From NCBI GenBank assembly GCA_964551015.1, contig CAZKBP010000083.1, positions 1 through 7,688 on the forward strand: a stretch of DNA of 7,688 bases. Reading direction: 5' to 3'. The DNA comes from CAZKBP01 sp964551015. GTDB taxonomy: Bacteria; Bacteroidota; Bacteroidia; Cytophagales; Microscillaceae. A program made the position numbers and the translations under genes. The notes beneath the pieces are model-generated. The model ran no database searches, was not told where the DNA came from, and worked only from the letters and a program-made list of their open reading frames with translations. This document shows positions 5,094 through 7,688 of the stretch, piece by piece (position 1 is the stretch's first letter; each line of letters begins with the position of its first letter).

Positions 5094-6416
5094 ATGAAAG
5101 TAGAAAAAGCCTTACCCATCACGGCCAGTCTCCACGCCGTTGGTTATCCTGTCTTCTGCTATCCCAGTCTGGTCAAGAAGTTCAATTGTCCAGCCACGGC
5201 TATTTTTGTCAGCCGCTTCCTTTTTTTGGATGGTAAGCAGAAAGATGAGGAAGGCTGGATTTACAAATCTCAGGAAGAAATCGAACTCGAAACGGGCCTG
5301 ACCGAATCCATGCAACGCCGCGCCCGCAAACTCCTTCGCCAAAATCAAATCCTGGAAGAACGTCGACGTCCCACGGAGATCAATAAAAAATTCAAAAACC
5401 TGCTCCACTATCGCTTTCATTGGCAAACCCTCGATGCCCTCCTCAGTGCTGATGAAGAATTCGTGAGAAGCTATCAAGATCACTATCTCAACTTCCAGAA
5501 AAACGAGCCAGAAAGTCAAGATTTTAAACCTCCCAAATTGGAAGCTTCCAATTTGGAACCTTCCAGTTCGGAAGCTTCGACTTTGGACGCTTCAGAACCT
5601 GCCAATTTGGACGCTTCAGAAACTCCCAATTTGGAAGGTTCTATAGTATATGGAGCATGTGTGACTTCAGATGTGACCTCAAGTGTGTGTGTAAGCGAAA
5701 TCCAACACACACACTCTTCGGAAGATTTTTCTAAAAAATCCAAGCCCTCCAAATCCAAAACCTCCCAAAAATCCTTAAAAAAAATTCCTGACGAGGAAAA
5801 AGCCAAAAACACACGCCCCCCTCGTTCCGGGCGTTCCCCCCAATCAATCAGCTTTGCTCAAAGCCCCTACCTTGATCCCGAGGCATTTGCCCGGCTCCTC
5901 ACCGAGGTCGGCTACCCCAGGGCCGACCCTGAGCATTATTACCAAAAAATCTCCCTCTATGCCCAGTCCGAAGGCCTTCTCAAATCTGACTGGAAGGCCT
6001 ACGTCCAGCTCTGGCTTCAAGACGACGCGAAGAAAAACAAACTCCAATTCCGCAAAGTCAGCCCCAGCACCAAAGCCAACCCTGACTTGGAGATCCAAGC
6101 CGAGTTCAGCCGCCTGCAGTCCGACTTGGCCGAAGGGGTTTTTAGCGAAGCCGCCCACTTGGAAGGCATCTTGGAGCGATTACGCCAGCTCTGGCGCGAG
6201 GCCAGCGACCCACTTAGAGAAAAAATAGAAGCCTTTTCCAGCCAAGTCCAGACGCAAATCCAAAACGCCACCCACCCGAAAGCCCCGGCCCAGAAGCTCA
6301 CTTCTCAACCCAAATCAAGCAAACTAAACCCAACTCAGACACAAAACCCTCGCACCTTGCGAAAGGCCATGCGGGAGCGATTACAGGCCATTAAACCCCC
6401 AGACGATACCAGTTAG
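5094..6416 (+). CDS. Winged-helix phage/plasmid-type replication initiator protein
   Basis: The 440-residue protein has three parts. Residues 20-117 form a winged-helix DNA-binding domain of the kind found at the start of phage and mobile-element replication proteins: NCPATAIFVSRFLFLDGKQK, then GWIYKSQEEIELETGLTESM, QRRARKLLRQNQILEERRRP and LHYRFHWQTLDALL. Residues 140-255 are a low-complexity, Ser/Lys-rich flexible linker containing six [KNST]-[LS]-[ED]-x-S units. Residues 258-315 (YLDPEAFARLLTEVGYPRAD, HYYQKISLYAQS, SDWKAYVQLWLQDD) match the C-terminal domain of such proteins (yYxKI...DW...i..Wl.xD), thought to contact the replisome. A helical tail follows. The likely role is to bind the origin and recruit the helicase; no helicase or primase motifs are present. 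The linker DNA carries repeats suggesting an internal origin. Expression is probably controlled by the XRE protein through the site at 5028. The family match is from memory of motifs. Confidence 0.75.
   Translation: MKVEKALPITASLHAVGYPVFCYPSLVKKFNCPATAIFVSRFLFLDGKQKDEEGWIYKSQEEIELETGLTESMQRRARKLLRQNQILEERRRPTEINKKFKNLLHYRFHWQTLDALLSADEEFVRSYQDHYLNFQKNEPESQDFKPPKLEASNLEPSSSEASTLDASEPANLDASETPNLEGSIVYGACVTSDVTSSVCVSEIQHTHSSEDFSKKSKPSKSKTSQKSLKKIPDEEKAKNTRPPRSGRSPQSISFAQSPYLDPEAFARLLTEVGYPRADPEHYYQKISLYAQSEGLLKSDWKAYVQLWLQDDAKKNKLQFRKVSPSTKANPDLEIQAEFSRLQSDLAEGVFSEAAHLEGILERLRQLWREASDPLREKIEAFSSQVQTQIQNATHPKAPAQKLTSQPKSSKLNPTQTQNPRTLRKAMRERLQAIKPPDDTS
5533..5642 (+). repeat. Six 15-bp direct repeats (iteron-like) with a 24-bp palindrome, inside the initiator gene
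   Basis: Copies lie at 5535 (AAATTGGAAGCTTCC), 5550 (AATTTGGAACCTTCC), 5565 (AGTTCGGAAGCTTCG), 5580 (ACTTTGGACGCTTCA), 5604 (AATTTGGACGCTTCA) and 5628 (AATTTGGAAGGTTCT). The first four are contiguous; the last two are each preceded by a 9-bp insert (GAACCTGCC, GAAACTCCC). Bases 5533-5556 form a perfect 24-bp palindrome with half-site CCAAATTGGAAG. All copies share the coding frame, giving KLEAS, NLEPS, SSEAS, TLDAS, NLDAS and NLEGS. Placement in the linker of a replication initiator is as in lambda O, where the origin iterons lie within the gene. Confidence 0.75.
5682..5715. repeat. 11-bp perfect inverted repeat of GT/AC dinucleotides
   Basis: AGTGTGTGTGT (5682-5692) and ACACACACACT (5705-5715) form a perfect stem around a 12-base loop. 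It lies 40 bases after the last 15-bp repeat and encodes SVCVSEIQHTHSS. As single-stranded DNA or RNA it would form a stable hairpin; alternating GT/AC is also slippage-prone. Confidence 0.8.
5721..5795. other. A-rich tract with small hairpin, candidate DNA-unwinding element
   Basis: Following the GT/AC hairpin is strand-biased DNA with many A-runs, including GATTTTT-CTA-AAAAATC (5724-5740, a 7-bp stem) and a run of eight A near 5778-5785. It encodes the Lys/Ser-rich linker. An A/T-rich strand-asymmetric stretch next to iterons is what an origin unwinding region looks like, but a Lys/Ser-rich linker alone would also give A-rich DNA. Confidence 0.3.
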
Positions 6417-6613
6417 CTCCGTCCCAGCTTCAAGCCAAAGCCACCGCAAAGGCATAGCAAAGCCAAGGTTAAGCCCTGTTCCGTTCATCCCTGAGGTGAA
6501 GGAAGTCCGAGCAAGCTGTTCATCAACTTGAAGTCAAAAGCAAACTGAATCCAAACTTGAAAAACCCTTACCAAAATCTCGCTCACAAATACAGCCGTCC
6601 CGAACCCACACGG
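6417..6613 (+). other. Gap between initiator and membrane-protein genes
   Basis: No separate gene is visible. The frame of the next ORF is open from 6500, after a TGA at 6497-6499, giving up to 38 extra codons (for example LKNPYQNLAHKYSRPEPTR before the ATG). TTG at 6557 is the only upstream candidate start and has a more A-rich leader than the ATG. No terminator hairpin was seen, so co-transcription with the initiator gene is likely. Confidence 0.5.
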
Positions 6614-7688
6614 ATGCGCCGCTTCCACAAAGAAGCCCTCATTGCCCGTTTCCAGCAAGATACCGAGCCTCGGGAGTACTTTGATACCTACCGGGTGCTT
6701 TTCTTTATCGCCCTTGGCCTCTCCTTTCTGATGCAGGGATTGAGTGCCTACAGCTCCTACCACTACCTAGACGGCCTGCTTGCTATCCGCTTCTCTCTGG
6801 CTGATCTGCGCCTGACCTTGACCCTGCTGGTGCTATTTCTGATTGAAATCCTCAAATACCATTTCTACACCATCACCTTGCAGAAGGCCTTTGCCCGCCC
6901 CCGTGAGTACGAGCCGGTTCTGATTTTGCTTACGCTCGTGATTAGTGCTTTTTCTTTTTATGCTTCCATCTCCGGGGGTGAAGAAATGGGCAGCCATCCC
7001 GAAGAGATCGTCGCTTTGCAAAGTGATTATGAGGCTCAGATCAAAGCCAAGGAAGCCCAGATCGCCGACATCCAAAGCTCGGATGCCTACAAAGAAATCC
7101 GCTGGCTCGGTCAGGGCGAAACGGCCAAAGTCCTCTCCGCAGAAGGCTTGTCTCAAATCCAAAATCGTGAAGCCGAACTGGCTCAGCTTCGGGAGGAGAA
7201 GGATCAGCAATTAGCTCAACTGCGAAGTACCGACCAGCAAAATCAGCGCGAATACCAATACTGGTTTGGTAGCTTTGAAGTGTTTTTTGTACTCTGTCAA
7301 TTATTCATCTGGCACTTCAAGCGCAGCTCCGCCCAAGACCGCGAAGTACAAGCCGAAGAAGAAAGAAGCAAGCAACTGCAAAGTACTTCGCAGTACTTTG
7401 GAGCAGATTCCGAAGTACTGCGAAGTAGCTCAAAATTCAAGGCGCAGCCACTTCGCAGTAATCCGCGAAGTACTGCAAAGCCTTGCAATCCACCTCCTAT
7501 TTTCCAGGTTCAAAAAGTCAAAGTAGCCAAAAGCGTGAAGCAAAGTACTTTGAAGCCCGCTTCGCTCCACTTCAGCCGCCCCAAAGAACTGCGAAGTAAA
7601 TCCGAAGCACTGCAAAGCGACTCTGAGGAGGATACCGAAGCACTTCGCAGTCAGTCTCCATTACTGCAAAGTAGCTTCAAAGCTCAAA
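6614..7688 (+). CDS. Four-helix membrane protein with coiled coil, 3' end outside window; unrecognised
   Basis: The frame is open from 6500 to the end of the window; the first ATG is 6614, giving 358 residues so far. A TTG at 6557 would add 19 residues. Three hydrophobic helices lie at about residues 26-46 (LFFIALGLSFLMQGLSAYSS), 66-86 (LTLTLLVLFLIEILKY) and 100-119 (PVLILLTLVISAFSFYASIS). A charged helical segment rich in Gln/Glu/Ala (130-214) is probably a coiled coil. A fourth helix is at 217-236 (WFGSFEVFFVLCQLFIWHF). From 237 on, a Ser/Arg/Gln-rich tail carries LRS/LQS motifs encoded by a dense DNA repeat cluster. No enzymatic motif is visible. It follows the initiator in the same direction, so it belongs to the same element; a role in replication anchoring, partition or conjugation would be guesswork. 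Confidence 0.7.
   Translation, partial: MRRFHKEALIARFQQDTEPREYFDTYRVLFFIALGLSFLMQGLSAYSSYHYLDGLLAIRFSLADLRLTLTLLVLFLIEILKYHFYTITLQKAFARPREYEPVLILLTLVISAFSFYASISGGEEMGSHPEEIVALQSDYEAQIKAKEAQIADIQSSDAYKEIRWLGQGETAKVLSAEGLSQIQNREAELAQLREEKDQQLAQLRSTDQQNQREYQYWFGSFEVFFVLCQLFIWHFKRSSAQDREVQAEEERSKQLQSTSQYFGADSEVLRSSSKFKAQPLRSNPRSTAKPCNPPPIFQVQKVKVAKSVKQSTLKPASLHFSRPKELRSKSEALQSDSEEDTEALRSQSPLLQSSFKAQ
7220..7674. repeat. Cluster of about 18 copies of a CTGCRAAGTAC motif in both orientations, inside the membrane-protein gene
   Basis: Forward copies: 7220-7230 (exact CTGCGAAGTAC), 7339-7349, 7376-7386, 7408-7418, 7418-7428, 7463-7473, 7473-7480, 7540-7548, 7589-7598, 7601-7610, 7610-7619, 7634-7643, 7664-7674. 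Reverse copies: 7383-7393 (exact GTACTTCGCAG), 7393-7403, 7450-7458, 7545-7555, 7641-7650. Variants have A for G at the fifth base or CC for TG near the start. Several pairs are head to tail at about 10 bp; others overlap head to head through GTAC. The motif falls in at least two codon phases (LRS at 7220 and 7451, STSQ at 7383, TAK at 7473), so protein-level repetition does not explain it. Confidence 0.75.

Noticed and set aside
5112..6301. Several long open minus-strand frames opposite the initiator gene, up to 135 codons
   Set aside because: They lie antisense to a well-supported gene, have no family resemblance or promoter, and reflect the codon composition of the plus strand.
7266..7526. 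86-codon plus-strand frame in the repeat region
   Set aside because: It is an out-of-frame shadow of the long membrane-protein frame, which is open from 6500 to the window end.
7220..7674. CRISPR array
   Set aside because: Repeats are only about 10 bp, occur in both orientations, have irregular spacing, and lie inside a continuous open frame.

Overview
The window looks like chromosomal or integrated accessory DNA from a Bacteroidota bacterium. The grounds are indirect: starts are preceded by A/T-rich sequence and not by Shine-Dalgarno motifs, two copies of the Bacteroidota -7 promoter motif TAnnTTTG are present, and the proteins (large hybrid histidine kinase, membrane-anchored DJ-1/PfpI protein, XRE regulator with a GKGEMFL motif) are common in that phylum. 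No rRNA, tRNA or CRISPR array was seen, and the genus cannot be fixed.

Left part (1-3830): the window opens inside a hybrid sensor kinase (end of HisKA, HATPase, receiver, degenerate Hpt-like tail). Next comes a decayed mobile-element zone on the minus strand (1328-2006): an IS3-like terminal sequence, the C-terminal part of an IS3-type transposase with an altered catalytic motif, and an unrecognised remnant with in-frame stops. An orphan minus-strand terminator (2101-2135) follows. The next intact gene (2473-3660, +) encodes a membrane-anchored protein with one good and one divergent DJ-1/PfpI domain. Directly after it lies the C-terminal scrap of a thioredoxin-reductase-like FAD oxidoreductase (about 3690-3826).

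Right part (about 3820-7688): this looks like the control and replication end of an uncharacterised mobile replicon (phage, plasmid or integrative element). A minus-strand XRE repressor (4156-4581) faces a small charged helical protein (4699-5001) across an AT-rich region with back-to-back -7 boxes. A palindrome of the form TTTAG-N-CTAAA lies in front of the repressor, and its 11-bp core recurs in front of the next gene, which suggests a two-operator circuit. That gene (5094-6416) encodes a winged-helix, phage-type replication initiator. Its flexible linker is encoded by six 15-bp direct repeats, a 24-bp perfect palindrome, an 11-bp GT/AC hairpin and an A-rich tract, an arrangement like the origin inside the lambda O gene.

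Downstream, an ORF that runs off the window (6614 to 7688) encodes a four-helix membrane protein with a coiled coil. Its 3' part holds about 18 copies of a 9-11 bp motif (CTGCRAAGTAC) in both orientations and in more than one reading frame, so the repeats are probably selected as DNA. The two repeat systems inside coding sequence are the most promising part of the window.
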